A DNA stretch of 64,000 nt from Nyssa sinensis (lineage: Eukaryota; Streptophyta; Magnoliopsida; Cornales; Nyssaceae): positions 16,510,651 to 16,574,650 of the forward strand of contig CM018036.1 of the NCBI GenBank assembly GCA_008638375.1. The letters run 5' to 3'. Below the pieces are notes generated by a model. That model was given only the letters and a program-made list of their open reading frames with translations. It searched no databases and was not told where the DNA came from. Each line of letters opens with the position of its first letter. The first letter of the stretch is position 1. Below are positions 36,480 to 46,563 of the stretch, in pieces. Made by a program: the position numbers and the translations under genes.

Positions 36480-38870
36480 TTGTTATTGTCTCATGTGTTT
36501 GCAATCAACTTGCATTGTGATATACCTGGTTCTAATGATAAAATGATTGTTTCAAGTGATTTGGATGTTTTAAAAATGTTTGAAATCCATAACAGTAGGG
36601 AAATCAATATTTATGTTACCACAATGACTGCAGTCCCATCTCATATTGCAGATGTTAATGAGGTTGTGACAATTAGTAGTCAGACCAGTGAAGATGAAAT
36701 CAGTGACAATGATGATGTTTATGGGTTAACATCTGAAGATGAAGCATTTGTGCCTTTAATTGGTGAGAACTTAAGGAATTTCACATTTAACACTACTTTT
36801 AGTCCTATTGTGAATCTTGAGGTACATGATAGAGATGCTTTATCATATTTTGAATCTAATGATGATGTAGAATATAATCTTAGTTCAGAAGGCAACAATA
36901 CTGATGAGGGTGAGGGTAAGGGCAAGTCTACAAGTAGGGTATTTGAGTATAATTTATATGAGAAGGAATATCACGCTAGGGAGGGTGATAAAATTGTGTT
37001 GAAATCAAGGCAGTTATTTGAAAATGTGGATAAGTTCAGAGAAGTGCTAAGAGATTTTACTATTTAACAGGGTTGTACTATTATTAGAGATAAGAATGAG
37101 AAAGCCAGGGTCACTACACATTGTGCATATTCTAGTTGCATGTGGAGAATACATGTTTCTCCTTTGCCGGATAGTGTGACTTATATGATTAAGACATATA
37201 AGGCTGACCATACATGTGTGAGGTTACATTCTAACTCCAATGCAAACTCAAGCTGGATTGTCAAAAAATTAAGACAAACTATCGAGACAAATCTTGACAT
37301 GAAGGTTGATGCAATGCAAACACACCTCTGAAAGACATATGAGATTGACGCTAGCAAGATGCAATTGTATAGGGCAAAGAGGAGGGTATTAGATGAAATA
37401 GAGGGAAAACATGGGAGTTCCTATACAATGATGCCTATGTATGCTAGTGAAATTAGGAGCAGCTATCTCAGCAACTTAGTGAAGATAGAGTTTTAGAGAC
37501 CTACATTGTTAATGAATTCCAGCTTCAAGAGGATATTTATTGCTTTTGAGGCATTGTTTATGGGGGGGTTTAAAGCTGGTTATAGGTCTTTCATAGGGCT
37601 TGATGGATGTCATTTGAAAGGTCCCTATGATGGTGTTCTTTTGGCTGCAGTGTCTCTAGATGGAAACAATGGGCTATTTTCAATTGATGTGAGAGTGGTT
37701 GAAAGTTAAAATAGGGACAGTTGAGGGTTTTTCCTTCAAAATCTAAAAATACAGTCATTGGGGCACATTCAAATGAGGTGCCTTGGACCTTTATGAGTGA
37801 TTAATAGAAGGTATTGAATTTAAACACTTTAAATTGACCAGTTTATCAATTATTTAACCTTGTTGCAATGATTCATCCTTTTTTTAACTACTACATTTTC
37901 AATAAAATAAGGTCTTGATTGAGTTATAACTGAGGCATTTCCAGAAGCTACTCATCGTCGGCGTTGTCGACATTAATGTGTTAACATGAGGATTAAGTTT
38001 CCTAGGATGTTGGTAAGAAAATACTTTTGGAGGGCAGCTAGATCATATAATAAGGTTGACTTTAGGGAAACAATGGGCAACTTAAAGGGGGTATCATCTG
38101 ATGCACACACTTGGTTAATGAAACTACCTGTTGCTTCATGTTCAAGGCATGCCTTTGACATTAGACTAAAGAACGACCATGTTACCAATAACTTAACTGA
38201 ATCGTTTAATAATTGGGTGGGTAGTCTGAGGGGTAAGCCGATTTTGACTATGTTAGAAGGTGTTGGGTCAAAAATTATATGTAGGATAAGAGAAAGGTTA
38301 GAAAAGGGTTGTAGTTGGGAGGGAATAATAACTGAAAATATTAAGAAGAGGTTGGTGAAATGTTTTGAAGCTTGTAGGCAATGCACTATTCTCTTTGTTG
38401 GGGGAAAGGTGGTTGAGGTGAAGGATAGAAAGGGTGTCACTTTTGTGGTGGACTTTGGCTCGAGGAAATGTGTTTGTAATTCATGAAAAATCTCTAGTTT
38501 GCCTTGTAAGTATGTAGCAACTGCAACTTCTTACATGAGGGAGAACATAAATGAGTATTGTGATGCTGCATTTACTAATGAGAGGTACATAGCAGCCCAT
38601 CAAAATATTTTACATCCCATAAATGATCCAAAAATGTGGAAAATTGATAGTGTTATCGGTGACCCAATACAACCTCCACCTCTACATCATTTGCTTGGTA
38701 GGCCTAGGAAGAATAGAAGAAGAGAGCCCGATGAGGAGGTTGGGGGTATTAGATAAGCAAGACAAGCATTCAGTCTTAGGTGCAAAATCTGTCAATAGTG
38801 GGGACATAATAGGAGAACTTGCCAAAGAGCCCTTGTGAGAGGTAGAAGGCATGGTAGAGAAGCAACAATA
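36480..38870 (+). pseudogene. MULE transposase (mudrA type), decayed
   Basis: The N-terminal PB1-like part (VSSDLDVLKMFEIHNSREIN) opens the frame at 36480-37067. The DNA-binding zinc domain follows (CTIIRDKNEKARVTTHCAYS, then WRIHVSPLPDSVTYMIKTY). The first catalytic Asp is in FIGLDGCHLKGPYDGVLLAA (about 37590-37650). Later catalytic blocks are damaged at 37700-37980. The helical segment NNLTESFNNWVGSLRGKP is at about 38188-38240, the SWIM zinc finger (CVCNS then LPCKYVATATSYM) at 38470-38540, and a CCHC knuckle (CKIC...GHNRRTC) at 38780-38825. Stops after DFTI, MQTHL and KIEF, and one replacing the SWIM Trp (38485), show loss of function. Transposases of this kind cut the terminal inverted repeats of MULEs. 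Confidence 0.88.
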
Positions 38871-39838
38871 GTAATTGTAATACCCTGACCTAGATTATCA
38901 CACGTAAATCGAGATAGGCCGGGTCGATTAGTGTAATACCAGTTGTAACCGAACATAAGTTCTGAATAAAATAGAATAATTTCAATTAAGTCCAAAGAGT
39001 CAAATAATAATACTGAGTTTTGACCAAGCAATGAACATAGTACCAAAAGTAAACCGAGACCAGATTCAGATCAAGAATAATATATCCCAAAATATATCGA
39101 ATTATCACAAATAAGTAGTATACAGTAAATGGGTACGAATACCGAGATAAATACTAGAAGTCATAACCTCAAGGAATGACGAGATTAGGATAAGCCAAGT
39201 ACGAACAAACCGAGTCGATAAATATAATACCAAATAAACTCAATCTATCATAGTAAGTTATGTACAGTAATTAGGCACGTAGTTCGAGACGAATAGCGAG
39301 AATCACAAATAAGAGTAAAGTACGATATTTAAATATACGAGAAGTAGTTACAAGCAATCCTGAGTACCCAGGAGTACCGTACGATAACCCGGACAGTACG
39401 AAAGATTTTTCTTATATACCGGTATTTGTCTCGAAATACGTGTACAGTGTGCACTTGTACATACAAGGATATATATAGATAATGATATATATATATATAT
39501 GTAAAATAATATATGGAAATGTAAAATAATAATAATGATATAATGTACATACATATGTGTATTAGTGTGTGTATACGAGTGTGAGTATAAATAAATGTAT
39601 ATTTAAATATATATATATATATATATAAAAATATACATAAAACAGAACAATATGAAAATATATAAATACATGCAGTATAATATACATATATATATATATA
39701 TATTAATAATGCATGCAAAGAAAGGGAAAAGAAAGAATAGAAAAGGAAAAGAAAAAAGGGAGCAGTGTGCAACTAAGTGTGTGTGTGTGCTGGCAAGAGT
39801 GTCGGCAGGTGAGAATGTGTGTAATGTGTGGTTGCAAC

Positions 39839-39840
<2 letters not shown>

Positions 39841-39874
<34 letters not shown>
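39841..39874. repeat. (AT)n microsatellite in LTR-type insertion
   Basis: Pure AT run; shorter relatives lie at 39487-39500, 39610-39628 and 39687-39703. Confidence 0.9.
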
Positions 39875-39877
<3 letters not shown>

Positions 39878-40783
39878 CATATCTAAAGTAAACAAGCAGG
39901 AAAAAGAAAAGAAACCAGAAAAAGAAAAGAAAAGATCAAGAATAGTCAACAAAGAGAGGAAGAAAGGAGAAAAAATGAATGAGAGAAAAATCCATGAAGG
40001 GTGGCCATTTACTATGAGTGTATATATACATGCACCAAGTATGTATTTAGAAGGAAAAGATAGAAGCTGAGAGGTCTTTGGATATTCAAAATAGAAACAA
40101 AAGAAGAAGGAAGGAGAAATAGAAAGAAAAAATGTGAGAATTTACTGAATATTTCAAGTTTCGAATTTGTTGAATTTTTTGTAGAATTGATTAAAGCTTA
40201 GAAAGAATTACATGGTTTTAAAGATCATGAAAAATGATAAATTCAGGAAGAAACCACAGCTCATTTGGTGAAGAAACGAGTGAGAAAAACTAATTTAAAG
40301 TTTGAAGGAAAATTTCGAGTCATTGAGTTTTTGATCGTTTTAGCTTATTTTATGAATTGGGAATTATTTTCCATAGGTGCAGCAACTTGTAGGTAAAATT
40401 TGGGCTCAAAAAAATGGCTAAAAAGCCATGAAATAATGAAAATTCAGTTCGTTGGAAAATTGGGACAGCTCGTTGGAGTTGGCTGCAACTCCATTTTTCG
40501 AGACCTTCCGGTGATGCAAATTGAATTTAGAGGGTAGATATGGAAATCCCATGAGGCAGTAGAAAAGGACCCAAGTGGTCGGACGTCGAAACGCCGCTGG
40601 AAAACGACCGCCATCGCGGGAGAAGATGGTCGGCGCACGGCTGCCAGCGCGCTGGTGTGTGCTTGCGTGTGGAGTTTTTGGGGGATTAGGGCCATGGGCT
40701 CCGGTCGGGTTGACCCGCCCATCCACCCATGGGTTAGATCCAAATATTTGATGATTTTGAAAAGTTTAAAAAGGTAGATTTGG

Positions 40784-41505
40784 GGCTGTTTGGATTCAAG
40801 AATAGTAGATAGAAATTAAATTGAAAATGAGAACAAGGATAACTTATCCAATGTTTAGGAGATATCCGTTGTTTGGTTATTCCAAATTGGAATAGGAAAA
40901 TTGTAAAATTCAGAAATTCACCCAGAACTTATAGTAATTACAATTTGACCCCAAGTAATAAAATAATATTTAATTTAAAGAAGAAATACCAAAATGCCCC
41001 TAAGTCGAAAAATAGTCAAAAGAACTCCGATTAAAATAAAAGAATAGTGAATTTTTATTATTTTGAGCATTACAAACTCAACCATGGAATCTGATTTGCA
41101 AAAATAGGTTTCGAGAAGTAAGAACCCGTAAAAGTGCAAAATGACCATTTTGCCCTTTTAGGTACAGAAGTCCAAATTGAATTCTGCGAAAACCTAAACT
41201 AATTTTGTTCAATAGTAGAGTCTATTTAAGTAAAAGAGGTACCAGTAGTAAGGAGACATAAAATTTGATGAATAACATTAGTTATATAGACATATAGATT
41301 GAGATGCGTTTTATGAATCATAGGAACGCCAAGAGGAAAGGAGAAGGCAGTTTGACCTTCTAGACAGATACAGAAAGAGGTAAGTAAAATTCAATCTCCG
41401 CATGTATTACTTTCCAATCCATGTCAATAGTTCTTGTACATATTGCTATTTGTATTCTATACATACTAGTGTTTATCTAGCCATATTGATATTGCCCTAT
41501 CATGT
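40784..41505 (+). repeat. 724-bp tandem duplication, copy 1
   Basis: Begins GGCTGTTTGGATTCAAG and ends CCCTATCATGT. It matches 41506-42229 almost base for base (one copy is 2 bases longer). Visible differences are a few: AAGAAGAAATACC against AAGGAGAAATTACC, GAAAACC against GAAAAGCC, and TAGATTGAG against TAGACTGAG. Confidence 0.95.
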
Positions 41506-42229
41506 GGCTGTTTGGATTCAAGAATAGTAGATAGAAATTAAATTGAAAATGAGAACAAGGATAACTTATCCAATGTTTAGGAGATATCCGTTGTTTGGTT
41601 ATTCCAAATTGGAATAGGAAAATTGTAAAATTCAGAAATTCACCCAGAACTTATAGTAATTACAATTTGACCCCAAGTAATAAAATAATATTTAATTTAA
41701 AGGAGAAATTACCAAAATGCCCCTAAGTCGAAAAATAGTCAAAAGAACTCCGATTAAAATAAAAGAATAGTGAATTTTTATTATTTTGAGCATTACAAAC
41801 TCAACCATGGAATCTGATTTGCAAAAATAGGTTTCGAGAAGTAAGAACCCGTAAAAGTGCAAAATGACCATTTTGCCCTTTTAGGTACAGAAGTCCAAAT
41901 TGAATTCTGCGAAAAGCCTAAACTAATTTTGTTCAATAGTAGAGTCTATTTAAGTAAAAGAGGTACCAGTAGTAAGGAGACATAAAATTTGATGAATAAC
42001 ATTAGTTATATAGACATATAGACTGAGATGCGTTTTATGAATCATAGGAACGCCAAGAGGAAAGGAGAAGGCAGTTTGACCTTCTAGACAGATACAGAAA
42101 GAGGTAAGTAAAATTCAATCTCCGCATGTATTACTTTCCAATCCATGTCAATAGTTCTTGTACATATTGCTATTTGTATTCTATACATACTAGTGTTTAT
42201 CTAGCCATATTGATATTGCCCTATCATGT
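41506..42229 (+). repeat. 724-bp tandem duplication, copy 2
   Basis: Directly abuts copy 1 in the same orientation. The near identity (over 99 percent by eye) means the duplication arose well after the insertion itself. Confidence 0.95.
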
Positions 42230-43312
42230 GGGAACCAGTTATTGATTTCTATATATATCTCGATCATGATTGTACACTTGTGCATAGATTTATTTTTGTA
42301 CACTTGTACCTAGGGCCATGAGGGCCAGACAATTATATTCGAAGCAGTTTAGTAACCATAGCCTCGAGAACTATCGTTACGTCAGATTGCCTAGAACCAG
42401 TTATGATTTCACTATAATCTTCGTGGAAGATAGCATAATCCTGATATATTATTAGTGCCTGATTTATGCTCAGTCACATCTCCATCTGATGCTTATTACG
42501 ACCTACGGGTCAAGGTTCCACGAGAATACTAGCTACATTGCTATGCGAGGCATGGGACGTAGGGTCACATTTTATACAAAGCAGTATTCATATAGCCTGG
42601 TTTGGATATGGATACGAGCTCAGGAGATTTTCGGGCCCCACTAGTGCATCTCTCAATTTTGATATCACTATCCTTTATTATTGATTTCATAGCTTGATAA
42701 TGTTATATTATTATGAATGATTATGAGACTTTACAGCTTTCAGTTGAGTGATTATATTTCATACTTGATATAGCTCATGACTATAGCAGTATAACATTGT
42801 TAGCATAGCAGATTCATTTCCTTATCATTTGACTTCTATCATCTGATATTGAGTTATATATTCATTGATTGGCTAGTAGTTTTTTTTATACACTTGTACA
42901 CATGGCAGAGTAAAGGACTACTTATTGAGTTTTCATAGCTCACAGATACTACAAAACATTTTACAGGCACAGATATCGAGAACAGACAATAGAGCCTAAT
43001 AGTTAGAGGTGGACATTACTTTTGAAGTTGCAAGTATAATACTTAGTACAGACAGTCTTGTAACTCTCCCATGTTATCCACGTCTTGGGGATGAACAGTT
43101 GTTAAAGAAATTTGTATTCTGCATTTTAAGAACCTTATATATATCACATGCAGCTTTTATTTATTTAATTGTTTAAGTCTTCCGTTATTTAGTTGTTGCA
43201 TGTTAGTAGCATTGATTGTGTAGCAAGTTGAAACCCTTGGTTCGACAACAGTGTCGAATCAAGTTCGTGATTCGAGATCTACACAAGGTGGGTCTCGGGT
43301 CGTGACAGTAAT

Positions 43313-43630
43313 GGTAAGCCATCTTCACTAATTTAATTACACATTCATGTAGCAGTTTTAGAATGCTAATGCACTTTAATTACTTTACTAGCTACCAACT
43401 TCTACAAGAGGTTATCTTGATGGGTCTCAGGGTAGTGGATCTCAGTGTTTAACATAAGAGGTAAAAAATTTCATATTGGGGGTATAATTAAATTACACAT
43501 TTATGCAACAGTTATAATACACTTTAATTAATTTTTTCTTAGTCACAAGTTGAGCATGAGATGGAAAATAGAGCTGAAAGGAGTGGTCATGGAAGGAAAA
43601 GGAAAAGCTACAAGGAGAGGAAGTGGTAGA
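43313..43630 (+). pseudogene. 3' exons of the MULE transposase
   Basis: After the LTR-type insertion the MULE sequence resumes with a donor-like GTAAGCC. An exon-like block encodes LPTSTRGYLDGSQGSGSQCL (about 43391-43455). A final exon encodes SQVEHEMENRAERSGHGRKR and ends with TAG at about 43627. It is the natural C-terminal continuation of the transposase cut at 38870. Confidence 0.5.
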
Positions 43631-43977
43631 CCACTCCTTTCTAGGTTCAATGACTAAAAATTTCTAATTTTGCAAGTTCAAGTGATGTACTCAACCAATT
43701 GCTATTTTTTTTAATCAATCTCTGATATTTTTGCTGCCACAATTACTAAGACCATTAATTTTGTATAGCTAAAGTTTTTTTGTGTAGGGGTTTCATCAGG
43801 TTTCTGTAATTGATTTGCTACAACCTTTTTTTTGTGGTTGGAGTTGAAGGGCTGGTGGGTTTTTTATGCCAACGTTGTACATACCAAGTTGCTATTTGCT
43901 TCACCACCTTACTTGGCTGCTGGTTTCATTATGGTTGCTAGAGTTGGAGGGCTTCTAGTTTTTCTGCTACCAATGTT

Positions 43978-44285
43978 GTATAGGGTCTTGATCTAATTAG
44001 CTGTTGTCACTTTGTTATTTTTTGTAAAAGTGTTTGGTGGATGTTGATACTTGGTGTATAGGGTCTAGATCTAGTTGGGTTGCTACCATTTTGTTATTAT
44101 TATTATTTTTTTTTGTAAAAGTGGCTGCTAGATGTTCATGTTAGGTGTATATGGTCTTGATCTAGTTGAGTTGCTGCCATTTTGTTATTTTTTGTAAAAG
44201 TGGCTACTAGATGTTGGGTGTATAGAGTCTTCATCTAGTTGGGTTGATGCCACTTTGTTATTTTTTTTTTTGTAAAAGTGGTAGT
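43978..44285 (+). repeat. Short tandem repeat, 73-91-bp unit, 4 copies, MULE 3' region
   Basis: The landmark GTATAGGGTCTTGATCTAG or close variants starts at 43978, 44056, 44147 and 44220. Each unit contains TTTTGTTATTTTTTGTAAAAG. The tract lies between the transposase stop and the convergent GRF gene. Confidence 0.85.
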
Positions 44286-44315
44286 TAGTATGACAATTAT
44301 AAATTTGTACTTGAA

Positions 44316-44319
44316 CTGG

Positions 44320-44352
<33 letters not shown>
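44316..44352. repeat. (AT)n microsatellite
   Basis: TA run between the short tandem repeats and the GRF gene. Confidence 0.9.
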
Positions 44353-44358
<6 letters not shown>

Positions 44359-44631
44359 TACTTTTGGTTTATATATTTCAAATGTTTATTCATGTGATTT
44401 ATTACTTAAGCATTATATAATGAACATGGAATAATGTTGTTAATATGTCACTTGCTTCCATTAAGGGTCAGCTCACAAAATAGTTACAAAAGTCCCTTAT
44501 TCCACTAGAAAGTTAAACTGACCTATCCTTACAAATTATCTCATCACCTTAGAAGTACACCCTCTACAGCAACCAAGAAAGCAATAGTAGACATTTAAAA
44601 ACTTGCAATCACTAAGCACTTTTAGCATTCA

Positions 44632-45002
44632 TTAGTCAAGCTCAACCATTTGTAACCTTGTAGATATACTTCTCACTTCGGCCTTTACCTCACACAATTC
44701 ATTTTTTATCTCACACAATTCATTCTTTATTACACATAATTCATCTGCCAATTGAGCACCACCATTTCCAATATAACCAACTGGTTGATTTGTTATGGAG
44801 GTAAACTGCTCCACCAATGCTTCCAAAAGCGCACACCATTCCCAGAATTTGTATGCTTTAGCTTCACATGAGTAGGATAACCTACCTTCGTTTCCCTTTC
44901 TATCATTTTGTGTAATTGTCACAGCTTTCTACCACAATTGCATAGTTTGTTTGCAAATTTCAATCCCTTGTAGGAACTTTGCTCAGAACTTGAATTAGCC
45001 AT
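44632..45002 (-). CDS. GRF-type zinc finger protein carried by the MULE
   Basis: ATG at 45000-45002 opens MANSSSEQSSYKGLKFANKL, followed by CNCGRK, then after a one-base shift NEGRLSYSCEA...CALLE. The spacing of the Cys residues and the NxGR motif matches the GRF zinc finger (CxCG, NxGR, C, C/W). The C-terminal third is a heptad-like coiled coil (ELCVIKNELCEIKNELCEV). One base appears to be missing at about 44928; with it the length would be 124 codons including the stop, so the protein would be 123 aa. Small GRF proteins are widespread in plant genomes. Here the gene is convergent with the transposase at the other end of the MULE, the position of the second gene in MuDR. That it serves the element is an inference. 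Confidence 0.6.
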
Positions 45003-46230
45003 CTGAAAAAATTAGTCAATCATATTATTGATATCAAGACTAATTAATTAAAAACTTATAAGACTAAATGTCATACTTTAGTATTCAAGAATGAATAAAT
45101 AAATAAAAAATTATTAATTTATACCTAAAAAATGAGATCATATATACCAATGTCTTCAATTTAAAGTTCAAATAGCAGACAAAAATTTTAATTTATGGTT
45201 TAGGGGGTGTTATAATAAAAAAAAAAAATGGCACAATTCAGAATCCCTACAAAATGGAAATGAAGGAAGATGCTCAAATTAGCTGAGAACAAGCGAGAAC
45301 GAGGAGAGATGTTTTTTGCTTTAGTGGGACTCCAATAAATTAAACTTCAATAGAGAAATGATGAATATAAATGTCCAGGAATTGCAAACTAAACCCATTA
45401 ATAAAAATAAAGTGGGTGTTAAAATAAAAACATAAAAGATATTACCAAAAAAAAAATTACTGTTGTAGTGAATGGTGCCTTTCTACTACAATATTATGTA
45501 ATAATTCTAATTTATTACATATAGATTAGAATTACTACATTTATATTAGATCATATACAATATATACATATAATTAAATTTGATGTTATATACATTTTCA
45601 TGCAAAATGAAAATTTTCTTGTACGGATGGGCTTAGATAGCTAGGCACTAACTTTGGAAAACAGACAATGAAGTGACAAACTTTTGGAACTCAAGCACTA
45701 AGAAGAAGCTTATCATGGAAGAATATATATACACACATACATACATACATACATACATACAAGTTTACATAGCAGACCTATCATCAATTCGATATGGCTT
45801 AAATCATAGTGAACTTATGATCAAATGATTATATCCAAGCCAATTTTGCTTCTTTGCCTTCTCATATATAGGTATATCCAAACCATAAAACATCCATTAC
45901 ACTCGTCAGGCAACCATTCTTCATTCCATCCGAATAAACTCATCCAACTCCCATTCTATAAAAACACCACCCAAGGTTTCTGATATGACCCAATGAGGGT
46001 AAGAGATCTAATTCCAGACTAAAAAAAATTGAAAACTTCAAAACAATCAACATAATGGACCATGTTGCTGATTAATACTGTGCCGCTGCAACAACCACCG
46101 TTGGGAACAAAAACTAATAGCATCGCCCTTTCAAAAACTAGCTCTTATATCTTTTATTTGCTGCAGGTTATACATGATCTCAATTACTGAACCAAAGGTT
46201 ACTTTTATGGAGTTTCATAGAACTATTAAA
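45003..46230. other. Intergenic, no gene seen
   Basis: AT-rich. Contains a (CATA)n microsatellite at 45731-45762. No terminal inverted repeat matching the left MULE end was recognised here. Confidence 0.6.
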
Positions 46231-46237
46231 TTATTAA

Positions 46238-46563
46238 ACAAATGATGTGTACGATGAGGAGGACTCCACTTCTTCATCCGATCTTCTTGTCGGTGATCTC
46301 CTTCCTACTGTCAGCGAAGAAACCATAGCTATAGCGAGCATCCCCAATGGCGATCCAACTGAGGGCATCGTCGATTCACTTCACGATCTGAAGCGTCAAT
46401 GCATTGAGTACAGCTCAACGGCGACGTCATCGAGAAGAAGAAGCCTTTGGCGTTGGACGAGTATCGAAAATTATTTCGGCAGCTTTGGACCAATGAGGAC
46501 GCGATGGAGAGTTTCCTGTTTGTATGTGTATTTATGTATACAATATTGATGTTTTTATGTTGA
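46238..46563 (+). pseudogene. GeBP/STOREKEEPER-like transcription factor fragment
   Basis: The first half reads DEEDSTSSSDLLVGDLLPTV then CIEYSSTATSS. After a frame change in the AGAAGAAGAAG tract (about 46432) it reads KPLALDEYRKLFRQLWTNED, which resembles the start of the DUF573 DNA-binding domain of plant GeBP-like factors (LFxRLWTDEDE). It then runs into unrelated hydrophobic residues and a stop at 46561. Most of the domain is missing, so this is a truncated copy or captured fragment. Family assignment rests on this short match. Confidence 0.45.

Larger units (their letters stand above)
38876..43307. mobile_element. 4.4-kb LTR-type insertion (probable solo LTR) inside the MULE transposase
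   Basis: Begins TGTAATACCCTGACC and ends GGGTCGTGACA, with TG...CA termini. A perfect 5-bp duplication GTAAT flanks it at 38871-38875 and 43308-43312. The MULE coding sequence reads up to its left edge and its 3' exons resume after it. No gag, pol, primer-binding site or polypurine tract was found inside, which points to a solo LTR of a large-LTR gypsy family. A non-coding LARD-type element is the alternative. It contains (AT)n runs and a GC-richer patch at 40560-40740 with short open frames I do not regard as genes. Confidence 0.8.
30231..45002 (+). mobile_element. Mutator-like element (MULE) with two nested retroelement insertions
   Basis: The left terminus reads GGGTTAATTACATTTGCC, a sequence type often seen at plant MULE ends. 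It is split at 30308 by a gypsy element and resumes at 35235 with CTATCCCCTGTTAGAACTC. Next come a leader (35235-36480), a mudrA-type transposase (36480-38870) split by an LTR-type insertion (38876-43307), the transposase 3' exons (43313-43630), a short tandem-repeat tract and a convergent GRF zinc-finger gene. About 5.4 kb is the MULE itself and about 9.35 kb is inserted DNA. The right terminal inverted repeat was not recognised, so the end is approximate. Confidence 0.7.

Noticed and set aside
39329..39772. Open frame of 147 codons, minus strand, rich in Tyr/Ile/His
   Set aside because: Produced by TATA-type simple repeats in the LTR-type insertion; no domain and strong composition bias.
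40418..40743. Two overlapping open frames of about 100 codons, minus strand
   Set aside because: They lie in the GC-richer part of the LTR-type insertion, overlap each other in different frames and match no family.
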